DNA of 57,918 nt from Pseudomonadota bacterium (lineage in GTDB: Bacteria; Chloroflexota; UBA5177). The translations under genes and the position numbers were made by a program. This document shows, piece by piece, positions 42,752-50,701 of this stretch (position 1 is its first letter; each line of letters opens with the position of its first letter). Under the pieces are notes generated by a model, which saw only the letters and a program-made list of their open reading frames with translations, made no database searches and was not told the DNA's origin. Location of the stretch: assembly GCA_021324655.1 (NCBI GenBank), contig JAJPIP010000016.1, positions 1 through 57,918 of the forward strand. Direction: 5' to 3'.

Positions 42752-42832
42752 CAGGGCACCTTCCCCACATGCATTTAGTTGAGCTTACAACAATTGCGAG
42801 TGATCTGTCACGGGGTGGCCGTCCTGGACGCA

Positions 42833-42961
42833 GGGCTCGTGCATGATCGGCATCACCGAGTCGTAGTGGCCGGCCCGAGTGCCGGCCAGCCTGACGCCGG
42901 CGTCGACCACACCGGGCTGGTCGCCACGCGGGGCGACCACGACGGGAGAATGCACGAGCCC
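42833..42961. repeat. MITE-like element family 2, copy 2 (129 bp), with a 9-bp direct repeat at both flanks
   Basis: The ends are GGGCTCGTGCAT (42833-42844) and ATGCACGAGCCC (42950-42961). The sequence is the inverse of 40223-40351 with few changes. TCCTGGACG occurs at 42822-42830 and 42964-42972, each two bases from the element, resembling a target-site duplication. Confidence 0.75.
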
Positions 42962-42976
42962 TATCCTGGACGTCTC

Positions 42977-44929
42977 TTATGAGGCGGCTTCCACCACGCC
43001 GTCGGCGCACTGGGCCTCCACGCGACCGTCGGAGAACTGCTCGTGGTAGAGGGAGGCGTAGGTGCCGCCGCGCCGGAGGAGCTCCTGATGAGTGCCACGT
43101 TCCACGATGTGGCCGCCCTCCACCACCAGAATCTGGTCGGCGGCCAGGATGGTGGAGAGGCGGTGGGCGATCGCCAGGGTGGTGCGTCCCTGCATGAGGG
43201 GACGCAGGGCGGCCTGGATGAGGCGCTCGGAGTGGGTGTCCAGCGAGCTGGTCGCCTCATCGAGGATCAGGATGCGGGGATCTTTCAGCACGACGCGCGC
43301 GATGGCGAGACGCTGCTTCTCGCCCCCCGAGAGGCGGTAGCCGCGCTCGCCGACCACCGTGTCGAAGCCCTCCGGCAGCTGCATGATCCGGTCGTAGATA
43401 TTGGCGGCGACCGTGGCGTGCATCAGATCCTCGTCGCTGGCGTCGGGGCGGGCAAAGAGGAGATTCTCGCGGATGGTGGAGTGAAAGAGGTACGTCTCCT
43501 GCGTCACCATGCCGAGGATGTCGGCCAGCGACTCGAGGCGGATGTCGCGCACATCGGTCCCGTCGATGCAGACATGTCCCTCGGTGACGTCGTACAGGCG
43601 GGCCGCCAGGTAGGAGATGGTGGTCTTGCCGGCCCCGCTGTGTCCGACGAGGGCAACCAACTGTCCCGGCTCGGCCGTGAAGGAGATATCACGCAGCGCC
43701 CAGATCGGTCCGGTCTCCTCCTCCAATCGCTCTTCCGCCAGGAGATCCGCCGGCGACATGCCCTCGGCCATCGCGGCTTCGTCAATGGGGCGTTCCACGC
43801 CGTAGGTGAAGGACACGTCGTTGAAGCTCACCTCACCCCGCACCGCCTCCTTGGCGATGGTGCGGGCGTGCGGGGCGTTTTGAATGCTGATGGGCAGATC
43901 GAGGTACTCGAAGATACGGTCGAAGAGGGCGAGAGCCCCCTGGATTTGCACCTGGACATTCAGCAGCTGGCCGATGGGGAAGAAGATGCGGCTCTGCAAG
44001 GTGGTGAAAGCCACGATGGTGCCGACGGTGACGGCCGGTATCCGTCCCGGCGGCGTGCTCAGAATGATGCGGCCGGCGAGGTAATAGACGAAGGCGGGCA
44101 CGATGGAGAAGAAGGTGCCGATCAGCATGAAGAACCAACGGCCCACCATCTGCTGCCGCAGCTCCAGATCGGCCAGGCGCTGGTTCTCGGTGCGGAAGCG
44201 CTGTGCCGAGCGCTCCTGACGTCCGAACACCTTGGTCAGCAGAATCCCCGAGACGGAGAGCGTTTCCTCCACCAGCGCGCTCATGTCCGCCATGCTCGAC
44301 TGGGTCTGCTTGCTCAGCTCACGGCGTATATTGCCGACGCGATACGTGATGAACATGAAGACCGGCAGAAGCGCCAGGGAGAGGACCGTCAGTTGCCAGG
44401 ACAGAATGAACATGGCGATGACGGTTGAGGCGACGGTCGTGATGTTCGCGACGACGCTGGTTGCGGTGTTGGTGATGACATCCTGCACGCCGTTGACGTC
44501 GTTGGAGAGGCGGGACTGGATCTCTCCCGTGCGTGTCGCCGTGAAGAACTGCAGCGGCATGGCCTGCAGGTGCGTGTAGAGGTTGTTGCGCAGGTCACGC
44601 ATCACCCGCTGCCCGATGAGTGTGTTGAGATAGGTCTGCCCGACGCCCAGGAGCCCGGTCACGATCGGAACGACGATCATGATCACGACGTAGAGCGTGA
44701 GCTTGCCCAGATTCCGCCCGCGAATGGCGTCGTCGATGATGAGCTTTATAAGGAGGGGGTTGATGATGCCGAGGAGGGCGATCGTCAGGATCAGAACGAG
44801 GACGACGGTGATTTGCAGGCGATACGGTTTGAAGTAGGCCGCGATGCGCCGCAGCGTGCCGGGGCGCGCCTTACGCTCCGGCTTGTCCATGAGGAACCCG
44901 CGTCCGATACCGTGTCCGCCTCGTCCCAT
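42977..44929 (-). CDS. ABC exporter, fused membrane and ATPase domains (MsbA/LmrA type)
   Basis: The 650-aa half-transporter has six membrane segments in residues about 40-330, Walker A VGHSGAGKTT, signature YRLSGGEKQRLAIA, Walker B ILILDEATSSLD and switch His in IAHRLST. It probably works as a homodimer exporting lipid or drug-like compounds. There is an unusual stretch of about 25-30 acidic residues (PIDEAAMAEGMSPADLL onward) between the first NBD strands and Walker A. ATG 44929 follows GGGGAG; the upstream TTG in the same frame is not needed. The 3' end lies 15 bp from a MITE-like element. Confidence 0.9.
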   Translation of the reverse strand: MGRGGHGIGRGFLMDKPERKARPGTLRRIAAYFKPYRLQITVVLVLILTIALLGIINPLLIKLIIDDAIRGRNLGKLTLYVVIMIVVPIVTGLLGVGQTYLNTLIGQRVMRDLRNNLYTHLQAMPLQFFTATRTGEIQSRLSNDVNGVQDVITNTATSVVANITTVASTVIAMFILSWQLTVLSLALLPVFMFITYRVGNIRRELSKQTQSSMADMSALVEETLSVSGILLTKVFGRQERSAQRFRTENQRLADLELRQQMVGRWFFMLIGTFFSIVPAFVYYLAGRIILSTPPGRIPAVTVGTIVAFTTLQSRIFFPIGQLLNVQVQIQGALALFDRIFEYLDLPISIQNAPHARTIAKEAVRGEVSFNDVSFTYGVERPIDEAAMAEGMSPADLLAEERLEEETGPIWALRDISFTAEPGQLVALVGHSGAGKTTISYLAARLYDVTEGHVCIDGTDVRDIRLESLADILGMVTQETYLFHSTIRENLLFARPDASDEDLMHATVAANIYDRIMQLPEGFDTVVGERGYRLSGGEKQRLAIARVVLKDPRILILDEATSSLDTHSERLIQAALRPLMQGRTTLAIAHRLSTILAADQILVVEGGHIVERGTHQELLRRGGTYASLYHEQFSDGRVEAQCADGVVEAAS

Positions 44930-44996
44930 CGACTCCCCTTTCGTCAACCGTGTGTACCTTGACCATAAGCCGGACCTCTCGTGTGGTGCGAACCGG

Positions 44997-45551
44997 TCAC
45001 ACCATGATCAGACCCTGGCGGATGCCGATCGTCACCGCCTCGGTCCGGCTGGAAGCGCCCAGCTTACCCATGATGGAGCCGACGTGAAATTTGACGGTGT
45101 GCTCGGTGATGCCGAGATCGCGGGCGATGCGCTTGTTTCCGGCTCCCTCCGCCAGCAGCGCCAGCACCTCCTGCTCACGCCCCGTCAGGCGTTCGGTGCC
45201 TTCACCGGTGCGGCGCATGAGCGGCGCCATATCCTCCGGACGTAGCGCGACCAGGCCGGCCCCGGCCGCGGCGACCGCCGCCACGATTTCCGCCTCATCG
45301 GCATCCGCGGGGAGGACGGCCCGCGCTCCCCGGGCAATGGCGTTCCCTGCATCGGCGTCGGACAGCAAGACCGCGGGCAGGGGAAACTGCGCGACGCCGT
45401 CGGCGTCCCCTGCCACCAGCAGCACGTCGGCATCGGGGTGGGGCGGGAGGGACGGCACGGCGCCGGCGACCTCGAGGCCACCGGCGCCGGCGAGGGAAGA
45501 GAGTCCGGCGCGCTCCACGGCCGAGCGCGCGATCACCAGGACGCGGGTCAC
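44997..45551 (-). CDS. LuxR-type regulator with degenerate receiver domain
   Basis: The 184-aa protein ends in a clear LuxR helix-turn-helix (LTGREQEVLALLAEGAGNKR, IARDLGITEHTVKFHVG). The N-terminal 110 residues have the length of a receiver domain but lack the acidic pocket and a convincing phosphoacceptor Asp (VLVIARSAVERAG at the start, then VLLVAGDADG). It is probably regulated by something other than phosphorylation. GTG 45551 overlaps the stop of the protease gene upstream (GTGA), so it is the last gene of a three-gene protease operon and may regulate it. Confidence 0.8.
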   Translation of the reverse strand: MTRVLVIARSAVERAGLSSLAGAGGLEVAGAVPSLPPHPDADVLLVAGDADGVAQFPLPAVLLSDADAGNAIARGARAVLPADADEAEIVAAVAAAGAGLVALRPEDMAPLMRRTGEGTERLTGREQEVLALLAEGAGNKRIARDLGITEHTVKFHVGSIMGKLGASSRTEAVTIGIRQGLIMV

Positions 45552-46105
45552 GCCACCTCCGTCTGCGGCTCCCATTGCCGGAGAAAAGCCTCCACGGCGT
45601 CGAGCGGGATGGCCAGGCCGAGTCCACCGGCCACCATGGCGTTGATGCCGATGAGCCGCCCCTGGACGTCGGTGAGCGGCCCGCCCGAGTTGCCGGGAAG
45701 CAGGCGGATGTCGGCACGAACCCAGTGGGCATCGGCGGCGTGCAGGATCCCGGCGCTGACGGCGCCCGACGCTCCCAGCGGATGCCCGACGGCGATCACC
45801 AGAGAGCCGGGGCGCAGAGAGTCGCGCGGCGCCAGGGGCAGCGGGGTGAGGTTGGTTGCCGGAATCTGCAGCGCGGCGAGATCGCGCTGTCGGTCGGCGC
45901 CGATGATGGTGGCGCGGTAGACACGACCCTCCGCCTCGACCTCCGCCCGTCCGGCGGCGACCACATGGGCATTGGTCACGATGATCCCGTCCCGGGACCA
46001 GACCACGCCGGCTCCGCCACCGCGCGGGCTCTGAATCTGGACCGTCGAGCGCTGGATGCGTCCCACCAGGGCTGTCATCGCCTCGTTGACCTCTGTGATG
46101 GCCAT
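45548..46105 (-). CDS. Trypsin-like serine protease without PDZ domain
   Basis: The 185-aa protein has a compact chymotrypsin fold with catalytic His in IIVTNAHVVAAG, Asp in RQRDLAALQI and Ser in LLPGNSGGPLTD. There is no signal peptide and no PDZ domain, so it is probably cytoplasmic. ATG 46105 has GAGGAG upstream and lies 1 nt after the stop of the PDZ protease gene. The two proteases and the LuxR gene are tightly coupled. Confidence 0.85.
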   Translation of the reverse strand: MAITEVNEAMTALVGRIQRSTVQIQSPRGGGAGVVWSRDGIIVTNAHVVAAGRAEVEAEGRVYRATIIGADRQRDLAALQIPATNLTPLPLAPRDSLRPGSLVIAVGHPLGASGAVSAGILHAADAHWVRADIRLLPGNSGGPLTDVQGRLIGINAMVAGGLGLAIPLDAVEAFLRQWEPQTEVA

Positions 46106-46106
46106 C

Positions 46107-46973
46107 TTACTCTCCTCGCTCGCCCACCGTAACGGAGACGGTCTGCGGCTGACCGCCCCGCAGCAGAGACACCTCGACCGGCTTGCCGATGCTGTCACTG
46201 TCGAGGGCCGAGCGGACGGCGCCGTGCTCCTGGACGGGCTTACCGGCGATCGCGGTGAGGACGTCGCCGACGATGACGCCGGCCTTCGCCGCCGGGCCCT
46301 CCGGCTCCAGGGAGACGACCACCAGGCCGGCCTGGTCCTCATTGAGACGGACGGGCTGGAGGCCGACCCCCAGGTAGCCGCGGGCCACGCGGCCATGCTT
46401 CAAGAGCTGGTCGGCGACGCGCTTGACGGTCGCAGCCGGAACGGCGACCGGCAGGCCCCGCGTGAGACCGGAGGTATTGATGCCGAGCAGCGTTCCGTCG
46501 GCACCGATCAGGGGGCCGCCGGAGAAGCCGGGGTAGAGGGTGAGATCGGCGCGGATGAGGGCATCCAGCCGTCCGCCGCTCCAGCTCCTCCAGGCACCAC
46601 CCCAGTGACTGATCACGCCCATCGTGGCGCTCAGATGCTCGGGCCGTGCCACCGCCAGCGCCAGCGAGCCAACCCCGGCCGGGTTCTCGGCGGGGGTGAG
46701 CGCCGGCAGATCGGCCTCCACCCGTAACACGGAAATATCGGTCCCGCCGTCCGATCCGGCGAGCTGCGCCTTGACCTGCCGGCCGTCCGGCAGCGTGACC
46801 GCGATGTCCTCGGTCTCGATCGTGTGGGCCGCCGTGACGACGACGCCCGGCTGCCAGATTGTCCCGCTGGAAGATACGCGCTGCCGCGCGTGCACGGTAA
46901 CCACCGAGCGTGCCGCCGTCTCGACGGCGCTCGCCAGGGCAGCGGAGAGCTGGACCAAAGGATTGTCTGTCAT
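46107..46973 (-). CDS. HtrA/DegP-like serine protease with PDZ domain
   Basis: The 288-aa protein has a trypsin-like domain (His in VVVTAAHTIETED, Asp in GGTDISVLRV, Ser in LYPGFSGGPLIG) and a C-terminal PDZ domain (about residues 195-285; GYLGVGLQPVRL, AGVIVGDVLTAIAGKPV). No signal peptide or membrane anchor is visible, unlike most HtrA proteins, so it may act in the cytosol. ATG 46973 follows AGGAGG. It is the first gene of the protease-protease-LuxR operon, divergent from the DUF2089 gene. Confidence 0.87.
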   Translation of the reverse strand: MTDNPLVQLSAALASAVETAARSVVTVHARQRVSSSGTIWQPGVVVTAAHTIETEDIAVTLPDGRQVKAQLAGSDGGTDISVLRVEADLPALTPAENPAGVGSLALAVARPEHLSATMGVISHWGGAWRSWSGGRLDALIRADLTLYPGFSGGPLIGADGTLLGINTSGLTRGLPVAVPAATVKRVADQLLKHGRVARGYLGVGLQPVRLNEDQAGLVVVSLEPEGPAAKAGVIVGDVLTAIAGKPVQEHGAVRSALDSDSIGKPVEVSLLRGGQPQTVSVTVGERGE

Positions 46974-47189
46974 ATGAATCCTCCTATCTGCCTCAGCATG
47001 CCGCCGAACGGGAAGGGAGCGCGCCACCCGGAGGTCTGGTGATCGCCTGCCTCTTCGGCTAGGGAGGAGCCCTCCATCTATCGCTGGGGGCCCTCCATCG
47101 ATCCGGGGTGCCCTGCCCTATGCCCAACGGTGGCGCCCGTGGCCGTATGCGAGGTAAGTGATAGGACCATCATGATAATGAAGATGGCG

Positions 47190-47218
47190 TTGCATTTTCT
47201 TTACTTGCGCTTTATGAT
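47190..47218 (+). promoter_or_regulatory. Promoter of the DUF2089-DUF4097 operon
   Basis: TTGCAT (47190-47195) and TATGAT (47213-47218) are 17 bp apart. A start near 47225 leaves about 13 nt, containing AAAGGAGGG, before the ATG at 47238. Confidence 0.65.
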
Positions 47219-47237
47219 GATCTCAAAGGAGGGCAAT

Positions 47238-47624
47238 ATGCATCCGGTGATCGGGCGCTGCCCCATTTGTCAGGACGAGCTGGCGGTCACCCGCCTCCAC
47301 TGCGATACCTGCGGCACCACCCTGGAGGGAGCCTTCAACCTCGGTCCGTTGCAACGGCTGAGCAGCCAGCAGATTCGCTTCGTGGAGTCGCTGGTGCGCA
47401 ACCGCGGCAGCCTGAAGGATGTGGGCGCCGAACTGGGCATGAGCTACCCCACGGTGAATAGCCGGCTCAACGACATCCTGATTGCCATGGGGTACGGCGA
47501 TCGGGTCAAGGCCGCCGAGCCGGCGGAAACAAGCACGAATCCCGACCGCAAGCGCGAGATCTTGACCGCGGTGCGTGAGGGGCGGATGACGGCAGCAGAG
47601 GCGGAGAGCCTGCTGCGCGGCTAG
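47238..47624 (+). CDS. DUF2089 zinc-ribbon/HTH regulator
   Basis: The 128-aa protein has an N-terminal zinc ribbon (CPICQDELAVTRLHCDTCG) and a helix-turn-helix (LKDVGAELGMSYPTVNSRLND), as in DUF2089. A C-terminal helical motif follows (REILTAVREGRMTAAEAESLL), similar to the end of the next protein. It is probably a DNA-binding regulator of its own operon. It has a strong AAAGGAGGG site and the promoter at 47190. Confidence 0.88.
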   Translation: MHPVIGRCPICQDELAVTRLHCDTCGTTLEGAFNLGPLQRLSSQQIRFVESLVRNRGSLKDVGAELGMSYPTVNSRLNDILIAMGYGDRVKAAEPAETSTNPDRKREILTAVREGRMTAAEAESLLRG

Positions 47625-47635
47625 GAGGAACGATC

Positions 47636-48721
47636 ATGGGCGACAAATGGGACATCGACCTGAGCGGGATCGGGGAGGCGGTCGAGGCGGCGATGGGCAG
47701 CCTGGGGGTGATGCATGAGGAGGACGACGTGGACCACGACACAACCGCTGACGATGTGACAACCGGCGTGTTTGACGTTGGGTCTCCGGCGGCGCTCCAG
47801 GTCAACACGGTGTCCGGAGAGGTGCGCGTTCGTGTCCATGACGAGCCGGTCATCCGGGTCCACGCCGAGAAGAACGGCAGCCCGCGCGCCCGGCGCGGCA
47901 CGACGATCGAGCATCGGACCGAGGGTAACACGCTGATCTTGCGGACGCGCGGAGGCGGTGACCACGGTACTCCGGGCTGGGTAGGGAACAACCTCGCCTC
48001 GGTGGACTACGACATCACCGTGCCGCGGCGGTGCTCGGTGCGCGTGAAGACGGTGAGCGCAGAGGTCGACGTGCGAGGGCCGGAAGGTGCTCTCAATCTG
48101 GAGACGGTGAGCGGCGAGGTGGATGCCGAGGACGTGCGGGGTGATCTCGCCATCAGCACGGTGAGTGGCGACATCACGGTGAGCCGCGCTGCCGGCGAGT
48201 TGACGCTGCGGACCACCAGCGGGGACGCCGATGTGCGCGATTCCTCGCTGCACGATTTCAACCTCCACACGGTGAGTGGTGACCTCACCATCGAGACGCC
48301 GCTCCGCCGCGGGGCTCACTATCAGGCCAAGACGGTGAGTGGCGACCTGGATCTCATCGTGCCGCGCGACACCGGCGTGACGGTCGTCATGAAGAGCATG
48401 AGCGGGGATGTCGAGTCCGAGCTGCCGGCTGAAGTCATCAGCAAGGGAAAGCACAAGTGGACCGGCCGCATCAACGGTGGCGGCGCCACGATCGAGATGA
48501 ACTCGGTGAGCGGCGACCTCAGCATCCGCGGGGGAGACCGTCGGGGGCAGCCGGAATCCTGGGACGTACCGGGCCGGCACGAGTCGGATGTCAGTCCCCG
48601 TTCGGAGACATCGCCCGAGACGGAAAGCGTGCCGGACGAGGGCACGACCAACGTGCTGCAAATGCTCCAGGACGGCGAGATCGACGTGGAAGAGGCGCTG
48701 CGGCGCCTGGAGGAACGCTAA
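47636..48721 (+). CDS. DUF4097 beta-repeat protein
   Basis: In this 361-aa protein, residues about 45-300 contain repeated strands carrying TVSGE/TVSGD-type turns about every 19-20 residues (VNTVSGEVRV, LETVSGEVDA, ISTVSGDITV, LHTVSGDLTI and others), the pattern of DUF4097 beta-helix-like proteins. It has no signal peptide. The C-terminus (NVLQMLQDGEIDVEEALRRLEE) repeats the short motif at the end of the preceding regulator. It starts 11 bp after that gene with GAGGA upstream. The role is unknown; the DUF2089 partner may be its sensor or regulator. Confidence 0.85.
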   Translation: MGDKWDIDLSGIGEAVEAAMGSLGVMHEEDDVDHDTTADDVTTGVFDVGSPAALQVNTVSGEVRVRVHDEPVIRVHAEKNGSPRARRGTTIEHRTEGNTLILRTRGGGDHGTPGWVGNNLASVDYDITVPRRCSVRVKTVSAEVDVRGPEGALNLETVSGEVDAEDVRGDLAISTVSGDITVSRAAGELTLRTTSGDADVRDSSLHDFNLHTVSGDLTIETPLRRGAHYQAKTVSGDLDLIVPRDTGVTVVMKSMSGDVESELPAEVISKGKHKWTGRINGGGATIEMNSVSGDLSIRGGDRRGQPESWDVPGRHESDVSPRSETSPETESVPDEGTTNVLQMLQDGEIDVEEALRRLEER

Positions 48722-48732
48722 AGCGCGGTTCC

Positions 48733-48759
48733 TGGCACCCGGCTACGTGCCGGGTGCTA
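48733..48759. terminator. Hairpin between the DUF4097 gene and the deaminase gene
   Basis: GCACCCGGC (48735-48743) and GCCGGGTGC (48749-48757) form a perfect 9-bp stem with a 5-nt loop, 12 bp after the DUF4097 stop. There is no T run, so it is a weak intrinsic terminator at best. Its right edge merges with TAGGAT (48758-48763), a -10-like box 6 nt before the deaminase ATG, which suggests a leaderless start there. Confidence 0.5.
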
Positions 48760-48769
48760 GGATAGCCGC

Positions 48770-49447
48770 ATGATCGCTCCTGCCTGCTTCGACACCCTGC
48801 CGGACGGCGCGGCGTGGCGAACCTGCTTCGAGCTGGCCTGGGAGGCGTTCCGCGCCGGCAGCATCCCGGTGGGAGCGCTGGTCGTCGACGCCGAGGGTCG
48901 CATCGTCAGCGTGGGGCGCAATCGGATCTACGAGGACGATGCGCCGTCCGGGGAGCTGCGCGGAACCTTTCTGGCGCACGCCGAGATAAATGCGCTGGCC
49001 GCGCTGCCGCCCGGTCACTATCCCGACCACACCCTCTACACCACGCTTGAGCCCTGTCTTCTCTGCACCGCCGCCTCCGTGCACTCGCACATCGGCACGG
49101 TCCGGTTCGCCGGCATCGATCCACTGTGGGAGGGTGTCGTGCGCCTCCCGGAGATTAACGCGCACGTCGCGCGCCGCTGGCCGCAGCGCATCGGTCCACT
49201 GCCTCATCCGCTGGCGCTCTGGGGGACGCTCCTACCGTTGCTTCGCTCCCTGGAGTTGTACCCGGACGGGGTCGTCGTCGAGACCCACCATCAGACCATG
49301 CCGGCCCTCGTGGCGCTGGGCCGCGATCTGATCAACTCGGGAGAAATGGATCGGCTGGCGGATGTGACCCTCGATGCGGCACTGGAGGTGATGTGGGCGC
49401 GTCTGGAGAGTTGTCTGCCGGCAGCTCCCACCGAATCGACACTCTGA
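48770..49447 (+). CDS. Cytidine/deoxycytidylate deaminase-fold protein
   Basis: In the 225-aa protein, residues about 15-140 form a zinc-dependent deaminase domain with FLAHAEINALAAL (His and catalytic Glu) and TLEPCLLCTAASV (two Cys ligands). This is close to the TadA/guanine/CMP deaminase group. A C-terminal extension of about 85 residues (from LPHPLALWGTLLPLL) is helical and unassigned. The substrate base or nucleotide cannot be set from sequence. There is no ribosome site; the TAGGAT box immediately upstream points to leaderless transcription. Confidence 0.85.
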   Translation: MIAPACFDTLPDGAAWRTCFELAWEAFRAGSIPVGALVVDAEGRIVSVGRNRIYEDDAPSGELRGTFLAHAEINALAALPPGHYPDHTLYTTLEPCLLCTAASVHSHIGTVRFAGIDPLWEGVVRLPEINAHVARRWPQRIGPLPHPLALWGTLLPLLRSLELYPDGVVVETHHQTMPALVALGRDLINSGEMDRLADVTLDAALEVMWARLESCLPAAPTESTL

Positions 49448-49493
49448 GCAGCGCCTCCACCGTGCGGTCCCTCACCGAATGCAGGCAGCATGT

Positions 49494-49672
49494 GTAGGGG
49501 CTTGATTCATCAAGCCGCTGCGCCGCAGCGCAGCTCTCACCTCCGTTGCCGGATTGTCTGTTCCGAGACGAGGCGATGGACGGCGATTTGACGGCGCGGA
49601 GTGAGCCGATAGATTGGATCGGTGACCGGATCCTCGGCTGCGGCCGAGCGATTCGATAAATCGAACCCCGAC
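49494..49672. repeat. MITE-like inverted-repeat element, copy B (179 bp)
   Basis: It has the same size and layout as 15771-15949. The left arm GTAGGGGCTTGATTCATCAAG continues into GCTGCGCCGCAGCGCAGC. The right arm CTCGGCTGCGGCCGAGC continues into GATTCGATAAATCGAACCC and ends CGAC. Ends are conserved and the interior has diverged. It fills most of the gene-free stretch 49448-49800. Confidence 0.75.
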
Positions 49673-49751
49673 ACGAGATATGGTGCGGATGGGTGAAATT
49701 GAACGCCACCGTCGGGCGACGGTTCGACGCGGGTCAGTGACCTCAGGCCCC

Positions 49752-49767
49752 TGGCACGCTCCTTGCA
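49752..49767 (+). promoter_or_regulatory. Sigma-54-type (-24/-12) promoter
   Basis: TGGCACGCTCCTTGCA matches the consensus TGGCAC-N5-TTGCA with GG and GC ten bases apart. The start would be near 49778, followed by ACAGGAGGTG and the ATG at 49801. No activator gene or upstream activator site is evident nearby. Confidence 0.55.
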
Positions 49768-49800
49768 GTTAGAACACATGTTCGCAACAGGAGGTGCACG

Positions 49801-50220
49801 ATGGCTCAGACACAGACCTCGCCCACGGAACGGAGCGACGATCTCCAGGCGTCGCCGATGATGCGACATCTGATGGATGCGCTGAAGGACGGCAAAGACA
49901 TCGGCCACTATGGGCGGCTGGTGTTCGTCATGGTGGCGCGGTTCTTCCTTCCGGAAGAGAAGATTGTCGCTTTGCTCGCCAAAGATCCGGACTTCAGCAA
50001 GGAAGACGCGAAGGCGCTGTATGCGGAGGTGAAGGCGCACGGCTACAACCCACCGAAGGAGAACAAGATCCGGCAGTGGCAGCAACAGCAGGACTTCCCA
50101 ATCTGTCCCAGCGCCGACGATCCCAACGCCTGCGATGTGTACCAGACGCTACGCTTTCCTGATGAGGTGTACGACAACATTGAAGAGTTCTGGGAGCAGC
50201 GGGTCGAGGCACAGAGCTAG
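49801..50220 (+). CDS. Hypothetical protein, possibly related to the C-terminal domain of primase large subunit
   Basis: This 139-aa soluble protein has an excellent ribosome site (CAGGAGGTG). The order HYGRLVFVMVARFFLPEEKIVALLAKDPDF, shown here by its cores HYGRLVFVMVARFF and IVALLAKDPDF, then YNPPKENKIRQW, FPICPSADDPNAC and RFPDEVYDN recalls the helical iron-sulphur domain of archaeal/eukaryotic PriL (His-Arg helix, pDF, PPsC, late Cys). Only two cysteines are present instead of four, so a cluster is unlikely. I cannot assign a function. It is probably expressed from the sigma-54-type promoter upstream and ends at a strong hairpin. Confidence 0.65.
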   Translation: MAQTQTSPTERSDDLQASPMMRHLMDALKDGKDIGHYGRLVFVMVARFFLPEEKIVALLAKDPDFSKEDAKALYAEVKAHGYNPPKENKIRQWQQQQDFPICPSADDPNACDVYQTLRFPDEVYDNIEEFWEQRVEAQS

Positions 50221-50228
50221 ACGGTGCG

Positions 50229-50256
50229 GACGGGACCGGCCCCAGCCGGTCCCGTC
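50229..50256 (+). terminator. Strong hairpin after the 49801 gene
   Basis: Bases 50229-50240 (GACGGGACCGGC) pair perfectly with 50245-50256 (GCCGGTCCCGTC) around a CCCA loop, nine bases after the stop codon. There is no T tract. A second small hairpin (GGGACA/TGTCCC) follows at 50266-50279. Confidence 0.6.
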
Positions 50257-50392
50257 TCACTGTTCGGGACAAATGTCCCAATAAACGGACCGATTGACAC
50301 TATTCCGTCCTCCGGCCGCGGGGTATGCTGCCGTTCGTGGTTCCGATCCGGTTCTCCTCCCACCGGATCACACCGCCACGGAGGTGAGACAT

Positions 50393-50701
50393 ATGCCCCA
50401 CGACGCGGACCAGCACCCCGGCTCTGACTTCTACCTCGGCCGTCTCCTGCCTGACGATCGCGATGCTTTCCGGGCCGCCTCGCCCGATGCGGATCTCTCC
50501 CACGAAATCCGCCTCCTGCGCGCGATCCTCTCGCACCTGGCCGAGGACTTCTCGTCCAATGGACGCATCCTGGCTCAGATGCTCGGCCTGCTGGTCCGCG
50601 CCGTCTCCCTCCAATCGCGCCTCGCCGACGGGCCGTCCGATCTCTCGGCCGTGCTGCGTGATGCCGCCCGCGACGTCCTGGAGGGGAACGGCGATGACTG
50701 A
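50393..50701 (+). CDS. Small hypothetical protein of the portal cassette
   Basis: The 102-aa acidic, helical protein (DADLSHEIRLLRAILSHLAEDF, ILAQMLGLLVRAVSLQSRLAD) has GGAGGTGAG upstream. It is unrecognised. Small helical proteins upstream of portal genes can be terminase small subunits, but no DNA-binding motif is visible and no terminase large subunit is present, so I do not make that claim. It overlaps the next gene by 8 bp. Confidence 0.6.
   Translation: MPHDADQHPGSDFYLGRLLPDDRDAFRAASPDADLSHEIRLLRAILSHLAEDFSSNGRILAQMLGLLVRAVSLQSRLADGPSDLSAVLRDAARDVLEGNGDD

Noticed and set aside
42977-44929. MITE insertion truncating the ABC exporter
   Set aside because: The exporter keeps its full nucleotide-binding domain, including the switch histidine and a normal tail; the element ends 15 bp beyond its stop codon.
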